The position numbers and the translations under genes are program-made. A DNA stretch of 49,496 nucleotides from assembly GCA_018714895.1 (NCBI GenBank), contig DVMQ01000012.1, positions 1-49,496 of the forward strand, given 5' to 3'. Each line of letters starts with the position of its first letter. Position 1 is the stretch's first letter. A model generated the notes under the pieces. The model had not been told where the DNA came from, made no database searches, and saw only the letters and a program-made list of their open reading frames with translations. The stretch is from Coprovicinus avistercoris. GTDB lineage: Bacteria; Actinomycetota; Coriobacteriia; Coriobacteriales; Atopobiaceae. Positions 35,429-42,970 of the stretch are shown here, in pieces.

Positions 35429-35459
35429 AAGCCCGGTACACCATGTACCGGGCTTTTTT
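35429..35459 (+). terminator. pknB: Terminator of the cell-wall signalling operon
   Basis: GCCCGGTACA and TGTACCGGGC pair perfectly around a CCA loop, with flanking AA/TT pairs and a T-run at 35454-35459. Confidence 0.95.
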
Positions 35460-35515
35460 CATGGTGCTCAAAAACAAGCTTTTATCGGTGCTTTCCCTCG
35501 TAAAGCTTTCTTATA

Positions 35516-35570
35516 TTTACGCCTCAAAGATGCGCACTATACTGCTAGTTGTAAGTGTTATATTTACAAC
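35516..35570 (+). promoter_or_regulatory. Promoter and 23-bp operator of the rrf2-sirTM unit
   Basis: TTTACG (35516-35521) and TATACT (35538-35543) are 16 bases apart. Immediately downstream lies the inverted repeat GTTGTAA (35548-35554), 9 bases, TTACAAC (35564-35570). It would cover the transcription start. The same repeat occurs three times in front of the YwnB-like gene, so the adjacent Rrf2 protein probably binds it and represses its own gene. Confidence 0.75.
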
Positions 35571-35621
35571 AGTCGTGAAGAACCAGTTACTCCTGTACGA
35601 CCTGAAACGAGAGGATCGTCG

Positions 35622-36062
35622 ATGCAAATATCAACACGTTTTACAATTGCTATCCACACCCTGCTCTGTATCCAGTATTTTTCTCCAGAGCACAAGACCA
35701 CATCTACTTTTATTGCTCAAAGTGTCAACGTAAATCCTGTTATTATCCGCAAGACACTTGGACAGCTTAGAGACGCTCATATTGTTACGGTTGAAGCGGG
35801 TGTTGGCGGGGCTTCTCTCGCTCGTCCTGCAAACCAGATTACACTCCTTGATGTGTATCGGGCTGTTGAGTGTGTTGACGGCAATCTCTTTAATTTCCAC
35901 CCCAATCCTAATGAAGCATGTCCTGTTGGCCGAAATATTCATGAGGTGCTTGATGCAGAGCTTCTTGCAGCTCAGCAAGCGCTTGAAGATCGCCTCGCCA
36001 AGACAACCCTTGCTGACCTGGCCGACAGGTTAACTGATCGAATTGCAGAGCAAAACGCTTAG
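35622..36062 (+). CDS. Rrf2-family transcriptional regulator (YwnA-like)
   Basis: A 146-residue winged-helix regulator. It begins STRFTIAIHTLL and has the Rrf2 recognition region NVNPVIIRKTLGQLRDAHIV and the GGASLARPA wing. Cysteines lie at 16, 84 and 100; the last is in CPVGRNI, typical of the YwnA subgroup. The spacing does not match the three-cysteine cluster site of IscR or NsrR, so a thiol switch is more likely than an iron-sulfur cluster. The start has a weak GAGAGG site. Sixteen bases separate it from the sirtuin gene. A 23-bp operator overlaps its promoter. Confidence 0.92.
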   Translation: MQISTRFTIAIHTLLCIQYFSPEHKTTSTFIAQSVNVNPVIIRKTLGQLRDAHIVTVEAGVGGASLARPANQITLLDVYRAVECVDGNLFNFHPNPNEACPVGRNIHEVLDAELLAAQQALEDRLAKTTLADLADRLTDRIAEQNA

Positions 36063-36078
36063 ATTGCCTGGTGTAGTT

Positions 36079-37011
36079 ATGCAGTTCATAAGTGCTCATT
36101 CACAGAGCCAGACTCCTCAACAGATTGATCGTCTTACAGAAGCTTTTAAGCAGGCTGATGCCATTGTTATTGGTGCAGGAGCAGGGCTCTCTACCTCTGC
36201 AGGACTTACCTATTCAGGGGCTCGCTTTACGCAATGGTTTGATGATTTTGAGCGCACCTACGGCATCCATGACATGTATTCAGGCGGATTCTTTCCTTTT
36301 AACTCTCTTGAAGAGCAATGGGCCTATTGGAGCCGATTCATCTATTGCAATCGCTATGGATGCCCTGTTGGAGCCCCCTATCAAACCCTTTATGAACTCG
36401 TGTGTGATCGAGATTATTTTGTTCTGACCACAAATGTCGATCATCAATTTCAACGAGCAGGATTTGAAAAGGTACGTCTTTTCTATACACAAGGAGATTA
36501 TGGTTTATGGCAATGTAGCAAGCCTTGCCATTTAAAAACCTATGACAACCGCAGTGCTGTTTATGCCATGTTGGAGAGCCAGGGCTATGTCAAAGACAGC
36601 GATGGTGTCTTTGGGCTCCCCGCCGGCACTACTCCTGCCATGGAAATTCCAACAGATCTTGTTCCACACTGTCCTGTGTGCGACAGACCTTTCGCGATGA
36701 ACCTCCGTGCAGACAACACGTTTATAGAAGACAGTGGCTGGCACCAGGCAGCACAGCGATGGGCAGATTTCCAGCAGTGTCATAAAAACATGCGTGTTCT
36801 CTATCTCGAACTCGGCGTGGGATATAACACGCCCTCTATCATTAAATTCCCTTTCTGGAATGATGTCAGAAAGAATCCTAAGGCAACGTATGCTTGTGTA
36901 AACCTTGAGGAATCTCTTGCACCTACTGCCCTTGAACATCAGGCCATTCTCATTGATGCCGATATTGCAGCAACGCTGTCTTCGCTTAAAAGGCGTCTGA
37001 GTCCCTTTTAA
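36079..37011 (+). CDS. Class M sirtuin (SirTM), NAD-dependent protein ADP-ribosyltransferase
   Basis: A 310-residue sirtuin. The NAD fold opens with GAGAGLSTSAGL (32-43); TTNVD at 117-121 supplies Asn119. The residue where deacetylating sirtuins have the catalytic His is Gln138 (in YTQGDYG), as in SirTM enzymes, which ADP-ribosylate proteins rather than deacylate them. The zinc knuckle is Cys146, Cys150, Cys198, Cys201. In Staphylococcus and Streptococcus SirTM modifies lipoylated GcvH-L encoded beside it and a zinc macrodomain removes the mark. Here the macrodomain is present but no GcvH-L or LplA2 is in the window. ATG 36079 chosen; the ribosome site is weak, which suggests coupling to rrf2. 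Confidence 0.88.
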   Translation: MQFISAHSQSQTPQQIDRLTEAFKQADAIVIGAGAGLSTSAGLTYSGARFTQWFDDFERTYGIHDMYSGGFFPFNSLEEQWAYWSRFIYCNRYGCPVGAPYQTLYELVCDRDYFVLTTNVDHQFQRAGFEKVRLFYTQGDYGLWQCSKPCHLKTYDNRSAVYAMLESQGYVKDSDGVFGLPAGTTPAMEIPTDLVPHCPVCDRPFAMNLRADNTFIEDSGWHQAAQRWADFQQCHKNMRVLYLELGVGYNTPSIIKFPFWNDVRKNPKATYACVNLEESLAPTALEHQAILIDADIAATLSSLKRRLSPF

Positions 37012-37047
37012 CAAACAGTTTGACCAAGACTTTGTACTTTTCGCTTT

Positions 37048-37070
37048 GTTGTAATCGTTCTTATTACAAC
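37048..37070 (+). promoter_or_regulatory. Rrf2-type operator 1 upstream of the YwnB-like gene
   Basis: GTTGTAA, 9-base spacer, TTACAAC: the same 23-bp inverted repeat as before rrf2, here with arms extended by one more pair. Centre near 37059. Confidence 0.8.
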
Positions 37071-37101
37071 GTGCAGACTTTATGGAGTCTCGTCATTCTT
37101 A

Positions 37102-37124
37102 GTTGTAACCATTGTATTTACAAC
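37102..37124 (+). promoter_or_regulatory. Rrf2-type operator 2, overlapping the -35 region
   Basis: GTTGTAA, 9 bases, TTACAAC; centre near 37113, 54 bases from site 1. Its right arm contains TTTACA (37117-37122), the likely -35 box. Confidence 0.8.
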
Positions 37125-37145
37125 ATAACTGGTGTTTACTACATA
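37117..37145 (+). promoter_or_regulatory. Promoter of the YwnB-like / macrodomain unit
   Basis: TTTACA (37117-37122), 17 bases, TACATA (37140-37145). Embedded between operators 2 and 3, so repressor bound at both would block it. Confidence 0.55.
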
Positions 37146-37153
37146 TTGTCAGA

Positions 37154-37176
37154 GTTGTAATAGCGATTATTACAAT
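37154..37176 (+). promoter_or_regulatory. Rrf2-type operator 3, over the expected transcription start
   Basis: GTTGTAA, 9 bases, TTACAAT: one mismatch in the last base of the right arm. Centre near 37165, 52 bases from site 2. Confidence 0.78.
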
Positions 37177-37203
37177 ACAGATGAACAGAAGAAAGGTCTT
37201 GCT

Positions 37204-37839
37204 ATGAAAATCGCAGTCGTTTGCTCAAATGGTCGTGTTGGTCAACTTGTTGTAGAGGAAGCTATCAAGCGCGGGCATGATGTGACCGCTATCGCACGAG
37301 GAGAAAATAAATCTTGCTCTGAACAGTACCTTAATAAGGATCTGTTTGACCTTACCCCTGAAGATCTTGCCGATTTTGATGTTGTCGTAGATGCATTTGG
37401 TGCATGGACTCCTGAGACACTCCCCCAGCATTCTAGCTCCCTTAAGCATCTGTGCGACATTCTTTCAAACACCGATGTTCGTCTTGTTGTTGTGGGCGGT
37501 GCTGGAAGTCTCTATGTTAATCCCGAACATACTGTTTGTGTTAAGGACGGATCGGACTTCCCTGAGGAGTTTAAACCCCTCGCCAACGCTATGGGCAAGG
37601 CACTAGCTGAGCTTCGTGAGCGCTCAGATGTGAAGTGGACTTATGTCTCTCCTGCTGGAGATTTCCAAGCAGACGGCGAACGCACAGGCGCCTACATCCT
37701 CGGTGGAGAGGAGCTCACGCTGAACGAGCGTGGCGAATCCATTATTTCGTATGCTGATTACGCTCTTGCACTTATTGATGAGCTTGAGCGCAATAATGAT
37801 GCTCATATCCAACAGCGTATTTCTGTCGTACGCCGTTAG
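37204..37839 (+). CDS. YwnB-like NAD(P)-binding Rossmann protein
   Basis: A 211-residue protein of the atypical SDR / NmrA-like NAD(P)H-binding group. The nucleotide loop is VVCSNGRVGQLVVEEA, followed by HDVTAIARG, FDVVVDAFGAW, LVVVGGAGSLYV and YVSPAGDF, close to Bacillus YwnB. In Bacillus the homologous ywnA (Rrf2) and ywnB are also neighbours. The active role is unknown; quinone or stress-related reduction is often assumed. GAAAGG is seven bases before ATG 37204. It is preceded by three 23-bp operators and followed by a 15-bp hairpin before the macrodomain gene. Confidence 0.85.
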   Translation: MKIAVVCSNGRVGQLVVEEAIKRGHDVTAIARGENKSCSEQYLNKDLFDLTPEDLADFDVVVDAFGAWTPETLPQHSSSLKHLCDILSNTDVRLVVVGGAGSLYVNPEHTVCVKDGSDFPEEFKPLANAMGKALAELRERSDVKWTYVSPAGDFQADGERTGAYILGGEELTLNERGESIISYADYALALIDELERNNDAHIQQRISVVRR

Positions 37840-37847
37840 TGAACAAT

Positions 37848-37882
37848 ACATCTGGCTCAAGACCCCCTCTTGAGCCAGATGT
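37848..37882 (+). other. 15-bp hairpin between the YwnB-like and macrodomain genes
   Basis: A perfect 15-bp stem (37848-37862 with 37868-37882) and a five-C loop, 9 bases after the stop and just before the next ribosome site (AGAGAGG). No T-run follows, so it may be an RNA processing or stability element, or a partial terminator that lowers macrodomain expression. Confidence 0.6.
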
Positions 37883-37900
37883 TCGACAGAGAGGTGCATC

Positions 37901-38716
37901 ATGAACGAGATTAGGATGCAGGAACTTCTTGTTTCTACAACAAACTGGCTCATTCAAGAGAGACAAACTCAAGGCGGCTGGCTTCCCACCTCTCTGCCAA
38001 CTTCTGATGCTTCGATTCCTGAGCTTTGGGCATGCTTTAGAGCGCTTGTAAATACGCGCGAGCCAGTTCCAGCCGATAAGCACTTTCTCGCTGAGCAGAA
38101 CGAACTGCTCCAAGGGATAATTGCAGAGCGTGGTATATGCACCCTTGCAGACACCACATCGGCACCCAACAATTCTCAGTTACGCCTCATTCAGAGCGAT
38201 ATTACGCTGCTCGCAGCTGATGCCATTGTTAATGCAGCAAATTCAGGCATGACAGGATGTTGGCAGCCACTTCATTCGTGTATTGATAACGCTATCCATA
38301 CGTTTGCTGGCGTACAGCTACGCCTTGAATGTGCTCAGGCAATGGCAGAACAAGGTCATCCCGAACCAACTGGCTACGCTCGAATCACACAACCCTATAA
38401 CCTACCATGCCAGCGTATTATTCACACCGTAGGCCCCATTGCACAAGGATTCCCCTCAGACGCTCAAAGCCAACAGCTTGCACAGTGCTATAACGCTTGC
38501 CTCGATACAGCTTTGGCAAGCAACCTCTCCAGTATTGCATTCTGTTGTATTTCTACGGGCGTTTTTGGATTCCCGCAAGATAAGGCAGCTCATATTGCCG
38601 TTACAGCGGTCAAGCAATGGCTTGCCAACCATCCTCAATCGAACATAACCGTTGTTTTTGATGTCTTTCTCGATGAGGATAGGCAGATTTATAGCGATTT
38701 GCTTGGAATACGCTGA
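37901..38716 (+). CDS. Zinc-dependent macrodomain protein-ADP-ribose hydrolase
   Basis: A 271-residue protein: a helical N-terminal extension (1-90) and a macrodomain (about 93-271). AIVNAANSGM (109-117) starts the ADP-ribose loop, Cys120, His125 and Cys127 (GCWQPLHSC) form the zinc site of the SirTM-linked macrodomains, and ISTGVFGFP (217-225) is the distal loop. Known members remove the ADP-ribose placed by SirTM. GAGAGG sits about six bases before ATG. It is the last gene of the locus; a terminator follows. Writer and eraser are in separate transcription units, both with the same operator. Confidence 0.9.
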   Translation: MNEIRMQELLVSTTNWLIQERQTQGGWLPTSLPTSDASIPELWACFRALVNTREPVPADKHFLAEQNELLQGIIAERGICTLADTTSAPNNSQLRLIQSDITLLAADAIVNAANSGMTGCWQPLHSCIDNAIHTFAGVQLRLECAQAMAEQGHPEPTGYARITQPYNLPCQRIIHTVGPIAQGFPSDAQSQQLAQCYNACLDTALASNLSSIAFCCISTGVFGFPQDKAAHIAVTAVKQWLANHPQSNITVVFDVFLDEDRQIYSDLLGIR

Positions 38717-38732
38717 CTTACTGGAACCTATA

Positions 38733-38767
38733 CAAAAAGGCCAGAGGCGTTTCTATACCTCTGGCCT
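38733..38767 (-). terminator. Terminator of tRNA-Arg (CCT), also after the macrodomain gene
   Basis: AGGCCAGAGG/CCTCTGGCCT, a 10-bp stem with a 10-base loop, followed on the minus strand by five or more Ts. Confidence 0.88.
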
Positions 38768-38776
38768 GCTATTTCC

Positions 38777-38852
38777 TGGTGCCCCCGGGCCGATTCGAAC
38801 GGCCGACACCCGCTTTAGGAGAGCGGTGCTCTATCCCCTGAGCTACGGAGGC
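38777..38852 (-). tRNA. tRNA-Arg (anticodon CCT)
   Basis: A 76-base tRNA: acceptor GCCTCCG/CGGGGGC with one G-U pair, discriminator A and encoded CCA (38779-38777). The anticodon loop CTCCTAA gives CCU, reading AGG. Confidence 0.97.
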
Positions 38853-38895
38853 GAATGTAAAGATACCGCGGCGTTATTTTAGCATGAGCAAAATA

Positions 38896-39606
38896 TTATG
38901 CCGCTGTAGAACTATTCTTCTTACCTTTGCGACGATGGCGTGCACGACGCTCGGCAATATCCTCTTTAATGATAGCGTCAAGACGTTTTACGCTCATGCC
39001 ACGGCATTTTTCATCAGCAGCACGACGCAGTGGACGAATACGCACGAGGTCGTAGACGAGACCGCCGATAATACCGCCATAAGCAAGGATAAGCGAAACG
39101 AGTGTGAACATACCCCAGCCCGTTGAAACGTCGGTGCTCGCCCCTGCAGGTGCAGCGATATAGAGCACAACAAAGGAAGAGGCCGTCATAACAAGGCCGA
39201 TAATAACGAGAATCCACCAGCGAATACGACGCTTGCGATACAGCGGATCTTTTGCCAGCACAATATTGGTAGCGGTGGCCAAACGATCTCGATTGCGCTC
39301 TTCTTCCATCTTCTGCTGCTTGCGCTGCTCACGCGTCAGATTCGAAGTGGATTTAGTTGCTGCTCTTGATGAAGGACCTGCCGCAACAACACGAACACCC
39401 TGCGCAGCCTCACGAGCCGGCTTTGCACGCGTTGCTGAGCGCTTCTCAAATCCCGTTGAAGCGACATCTTCCGTATGCTCATCTTTAGAGCGATCTTTTT
39501 TGCCGCCTTTTTCCTCACTGCGATCACGAGAGGATAGGTTCTTATCGGCAGCTCGCTGCTGAGCGATCTCCTCGCGAGCTCCTTGCAACGTATCACGCAG
39601 AGACAT
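38896..39606 (-). CDS. Hypothetical membrane protein with charged N-terminal domain
   Basis: A 236-residue protein. The first 120 residues are highly charged, disordered-looking and basic. Two membrane helices follow (about 129-150 and 165-187) and a basic cytoplasmic C-terminus ends RRKGKKNSS. No family recognised. AAGGAG lies four bases before ATG, inside the end of purC, which it overlaps by 14 bases, so it is translated from the purC transcript. It lies 43 bases upstream of tRNA-Arg. Confidence 0.72.
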   Translation of the reverse strand: MSLRDTLQGAREEIAQQRAADKNLSSRDRSEEKGGKKDRSKDEHTEDVASTGFEKRSATRAKPAREAAQGVRVVAAGPSSRAATKSTSNLTREQRKQQKMEEERNRDRLATATNIVLAKDPLYRKRRIRWWILVIIGLVMTASSFVVLYIAAPAGASTDVSTGWGMFTLVSLILAYGGIIGGLVYDLVRIRPLRRAADEKCRGMSVKRLDAIIKEDIAERRARHRRKGKKNSSTAA

Positions 39607-40489
39607 GAGACTCCTTCATTGGAACGAACGTATCACCAGTAATGATCTGGAATGCCTCCTGATAACGCTCAGAAGTACCACGGACAACATCCTCTGGCAG
39701 GTGTGGAGGTTCTCCAGTCATGTCCCAATTTGCCCGCAGCCAGTCGCGCACAAACTGTTTGTCATAGGAAGGCTGAACCTTGCCCTCTTCATAACCCTTT
39801 GCAGGCCAGAAGCGACTGGAATCGGGAGTGAGACACTCATCGATGAGCGTGAGCTCGCCGTCAATAATGCCAAATTCAAACTTCGTGTCAGCAATAATAA
39901 TGCCGCGCGTAGCAGCATACTCAGCCGCAGCTTTATAAATAGCCAAAGAGGCATCCTTGAGCTTGGCAGCCATCTCATCGCCAACAATCTCACAACAACG
40001 CTCGAAGGAGATATTCTCGTCATGCTCGCCAATCTCGGCCTTGGTAGAAGGGGTAAAGATAGGCTCAGGAAGCTTTGAGGCCTCTGTCAGTCCGTCAGGA
40101 AGCTTGATTCCGCAGACGGTGCCGTCCTGATCGTAGGTCTTCTTGCCAGAGCCGGTAAGATAGCCGCGCACAATGCACTCAATCGGCAGGGTTTCTGCCT
40201 TCTTGACCAGCATCGACCTTCCCAGGAGATAATCCTCGTAAGCGCGATAGCGCTCGGGGAAATCTGCAGGGTCCATCGAAATCATGTGGTTGGGAATAAG
40301 ATCGGCAAAACGATCGAACCAAAACGCCGAAATTCGAGTAAGAACCTCACCTTTATGAGGAATTTCGTCTGGCAAAACGAAATCGTACGCACTGATACGG
40401 TCGCTTGCCACCATAAGCAGGGCATCGCCGCAGTCGTAGATATCTCTCACCTTGCCATGAGAATCCGGTCGCAGGTCCGCTGTTGTCAT
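39593..40489 (-). CDS. purC: Phosphoribosylaminoimidazole-succinocarboxamide synthase
   Basis: Joins CAIR and aspartate in purine synthesis. The 298-residue protein has HGKVRDIYD, SDRISAYDFVLPDEIP, YLTGSGKKTYDQDG, ADTKFEFG and LIDECLTPDSSRFWP, the family signatures, and the longer form found in Actinobacteria. AAGGAG is nine bases before ATG 40489. An in-frame codon ten positions upstream precedes that site. The downstream membrane protein overlaps its end. Confidence 0.97.
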   Translation of the reverse strand: MTTADLRPDSHGKVRDIYDCGDALLMVASDRISAYDFVLPDEIPHKGEVLTRISAFWFDRFADLIPNHMISMDPADFPERYRAYEDYLLGRSMLVKKAETLPIECIVRGYLTGSGKKTYDQDGTVCGIKLPDGLTEASKLPEPIFTPSTKAEIGEHDENISFERCCEIVGDEMAAKLKDASLAIYKAAAEYAATRGIIIADTKFEFGIIDGELTLIDECLTPDSSRFWPAKGYEEGKVQPSYDKQFVRDWLRANWDMTGEPPHLPEDVVRGTSERYQEAFQIITGDTFVPMKESHVSA

Positions 40490-40551
40490 ATTCGAGAACT
40501 CCTTTTTATACCGAAGCACATATGCAGCATAAAAGCATATGCAACTATAAG

Positions 40552-42102
40552 CTAGCTTTCAATTGTAGCCGATGAAGACTGTTCTGCCTTGTACTCACGC
40601 GGAAGATGCAGTGTAAACATAGTTCCCTTGCCAAGCTCAGACTCCACTGAAATATAACCATGATGTCTATCAGCAATTTCTTTAGCAAGCGCCATGCCTA
40701 CGCCCAGTCCACCAGAAGCACGTTCACGCGATGCATCTGAACGCCAGAAGCGGCTAAAGACCTTGGGCAAGTCCTCTTTTGCAATACCAATGCCGGTATC
40801 GGATACAGAGATAAGCACATCTCCTTTGCCCTGCGCAACGTTGACAACAACCCAGCCGCCTTCAGGGGTATACCGCAGTGCATTACTCATAAAGTTCACC
40901 ACTGCTTGGCGAACCATATCTCTGTCAACACTCGCATAGCACTCACGATGTGGTGTCTCAGAAGTAAACAGAAGGCGCAAACCTCTATCGGCAAAAAGCT
41001 GCTCTTGAGAAGTAACTAGCCCGCGCACCAATCCAACAATATCAGTGCGTTTTGGCTCAAACTTCGTTTTGCCATTTTCCATACGAGACAGCTGAAGCAT
41101 AGCGTCCACCAAACGCGAAAGACGTCTGGTTTCATCAGCAACAGTTCCCAAATGTTTGTCATCTGTTGGAAGCACGCCATCCTGCATGGCTTCCACGGTT
41201 GCCATCATTGCCATGAGCGGTGTACGAAGCTCATGGGCAACATCGCTTGTCAGGCGGTGTTCGAGCTTAAGATCGCGCTCGAGCGTGGTAGCCATCTCAT
41301 CGAATGTCTCGCCGAGCTCGCCGATCTCATCTTCACCAGAAAGCCCTGTGCGCGCCGATAGTTCTCCATTACGGATCTGTTTGGCTGTAGAGGTCACACG
41401 CTTCAAAGGATCGGTCAGCGACCGAGAAACAAAAACGCCAAGGATACAGGCAAACGCCACTGCAATAGCAGCAGCCGTCCAAATCGCACCATATGAATTG
41501 GAGCGAAATGCAGCATCGGAGCGCGTAAGCAGGACATCCGAACCGTTTGCCCACACTCGAACCGTGCCGACCTTTTCATCATTTACACGTATGGAAGCAG
41601 TGACATAGGCATCCGAGCTTTCGGGTGCACGGGACACGGGTTCAGCTGGCATACTGCCCTCTGAACCGCTTCCGCGAGAACTTTGCGCAGGAACAACCCA
41701 GGTATCGTCGTAAATGACGGTTCCATCAGCATTTAAAACCTGAATACCTGCATCGGCAGAAGTCGAAGTAGCAGAACTCGCATAGGAGAGGACCTCGTTC
41801 GTCCAGCCGCCCTCCTCCTCATAATGCAGCGCAAGCTCACTGGCCGTTGCATTAGCAAGCTGCTGCATATTAGAGCGAGCATAGCGCTGGAACTGCCCCT
41901 CCCACACAAAGGAGAGGATGAATACAAGAATGCCCACCGTCATGATGGCGGTAAGGGCAAACGTTATAGTGAGGCGCGCGCCAAAAGTAATTGTCCGCCT
42001 CGTGCCCGAGCGCAGCGTCTTCCAAGATGCGTGAGGCGAGTCCGATGAGGACTCGCCTGCATCTGATTGCCGCGCTCGCTTCCCAATAACGAAGTGAGCC
42101 AC
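40552..42102 (-). CDS. HAMP-containing sensor histidine kinase
   Basis: A 516-residue kinase. A cytoplasmic N-terminus with a basic stretch, helix 44-68, an outside sensor (about 69-205) with a Ser/Gly-rich insertion near 140-150, helix 206-226, HAMP (about 227-278), dimerisation box with His290 in SDVAHELRTPL, and an ATPase domain with DTGIGI and GLGVGMAL. Pairs with the OmpR-type regulator 21 bases upstream. GTG 42102 is chosen because GGCGGG is seven bases before it; a TTG two codons earlier is too close. The signal is unknown. Confidence 0.94.
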   Translation of the reverse strand: MAHFVIGKRARQSDAGESSSDSPHASWKTLRSGTRRTITFGARLTITFALTAIMTVGILVFILSFVWEGQFQRYARSNMQQLANATASELALHYEEEGGWTNEVLSYASSATSTSADAGIQVLNADGTVIYDDTWVVPAQSSRGSGSEGSMPAEPVSRAPESSDAYVTASIRVNDEKVGTVRVWANGSDVLLTRSDAAFRSNSYGAIWTAAAIAVAFACILGVFVSRSLTDPLKRVTSTAKQIRNGELSARTGLSGEDEIGELGETFDEMATTLERDLKLEHRLTSDVAHELRTPLMAMMATVEAMQDGVLPTDDKHLGTVADETRRLSRLVDAMLQLSRMENGKTKFEPKRTDIVGLVRGLVTSQEQLFADRGLRLLFTSETPHRECYASVDRDMVRQAVVNFMSNALRYTPEGGWVVVNVAQGKGDVLISVSDTGIGIAKEDLPKVFSRFWRSDASRERASGGLGVGMALAKEIADRHHGYISVESELGKGTMFTLHLPREYKAEQSSSATIES

Positions 42103-42123
42103 AAGCAAACCCGCCTATTACGA

Positions 42124-42843
42124 TTATTCAGCTGCGTCCTGGGACTTCTCTGGTGCCTCGAAACGGTACCCAACCCCATGGACGGTATACAGCCAGCGAG
42201 GATTACGAGGATCATCGCCGAGCTTAGCACGGAGATTCTTCACGTGGGAATCGATCGTGCGCTCATAGCCCTCAAAGTCGTAACCCAAGACCTTCTCAAC
42301 AAGCTCCATACGTGTATATACACGACCAGGATAGCGTGCAAGCGTGGTGAGGAGCTTGAACTCAGAAGCGGTGAGGTCAACCTCTTTGCCCTCAACCAGC
42401 ACCTTATGGCCTGAAATATCAATGACAAGATCGCCGAAGTCGAGCACCTCAAGCTGGGGCTCAGCCTCAACATGGACGCGCCTCAAAAGTGCACGCACAC
42501 GGGCGATAAGCTCGCGCGGAGAGAACGGCTTAATTAGGTAGTCGTCCGCACCAAGCTCAAGACCAATGATGCGATCCTCCACCTCACCTTTTGCCGTAAG
42601 CATAATAATGGGCACATCGGACGTGTCGCGAATAGCGCGGCAAACACGCTCTCCCGAAAGTTTCGGAAGCATGAGGTCGAGAACGATAAGATCGAACGTA
42701 TGCTTCTCGAACTCCTCGAGAGCCGACTGTCCGTCCCCTACCCCTCGAACCCAATATCCTTCGCGCTCGAGATATGCTGCCACCGCATCACGAATGGCAA
42801 CTTCGTCTTCTACCAGCAAAATCTTTTTAACATCCGGAGCCAT
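42124..42843 (-). CDS. OmpR/PhoB-family response regulator
   Basis: A 239-residue regulator: receiver domain with Glu12-Asp13 and phospho-acceptor Asp56 (IVLDLMLP), the LTAKGEVEDRI and IKPFSPREL segments, and a C-terminal winged helix ending RTIDSHVKNLRAKLGDD and TVHGVGYRFE. It is first of the pair, with AAAGGAGG six bases before ATG. Similar to PhoP/MtrA-type regulators; which orthologue cannot be settled from the sequence. Confidence 0.95.
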   Translation of the reverse strand: MAPDVKKILLVEDEVAIRDAVAAYLEREGYWVRGVGDGQSALEEFEKHTFDLIVLDLMLPKLSGERVCRAIRDTSDVPIIMLTAKGEVEDRIIGLELGADDYLIKPFSPRELIARVRALLRRVHVEAEPQLEVLDFGDLVIDISGHKVLVEGKEVDLTASEFKLLTTLARYPGRVYTRMELVEKVLGYDFEGYERTIDSHVKNLRAKLGDDPRNPRWLYTVHGVGYRFEAPEKSQDAAE

Positions 42844-42970
42844 GGCTGGCCTCCTTTGTAGGCATGCATCATAACACGGCCCATCCGCGTTATAGGCTAT
42901 CTCACGTTACCACAGGTCCACGTATGAGGTCAGCCTTCAACCTCAAGATGGACCATTTCTTCTACACATC

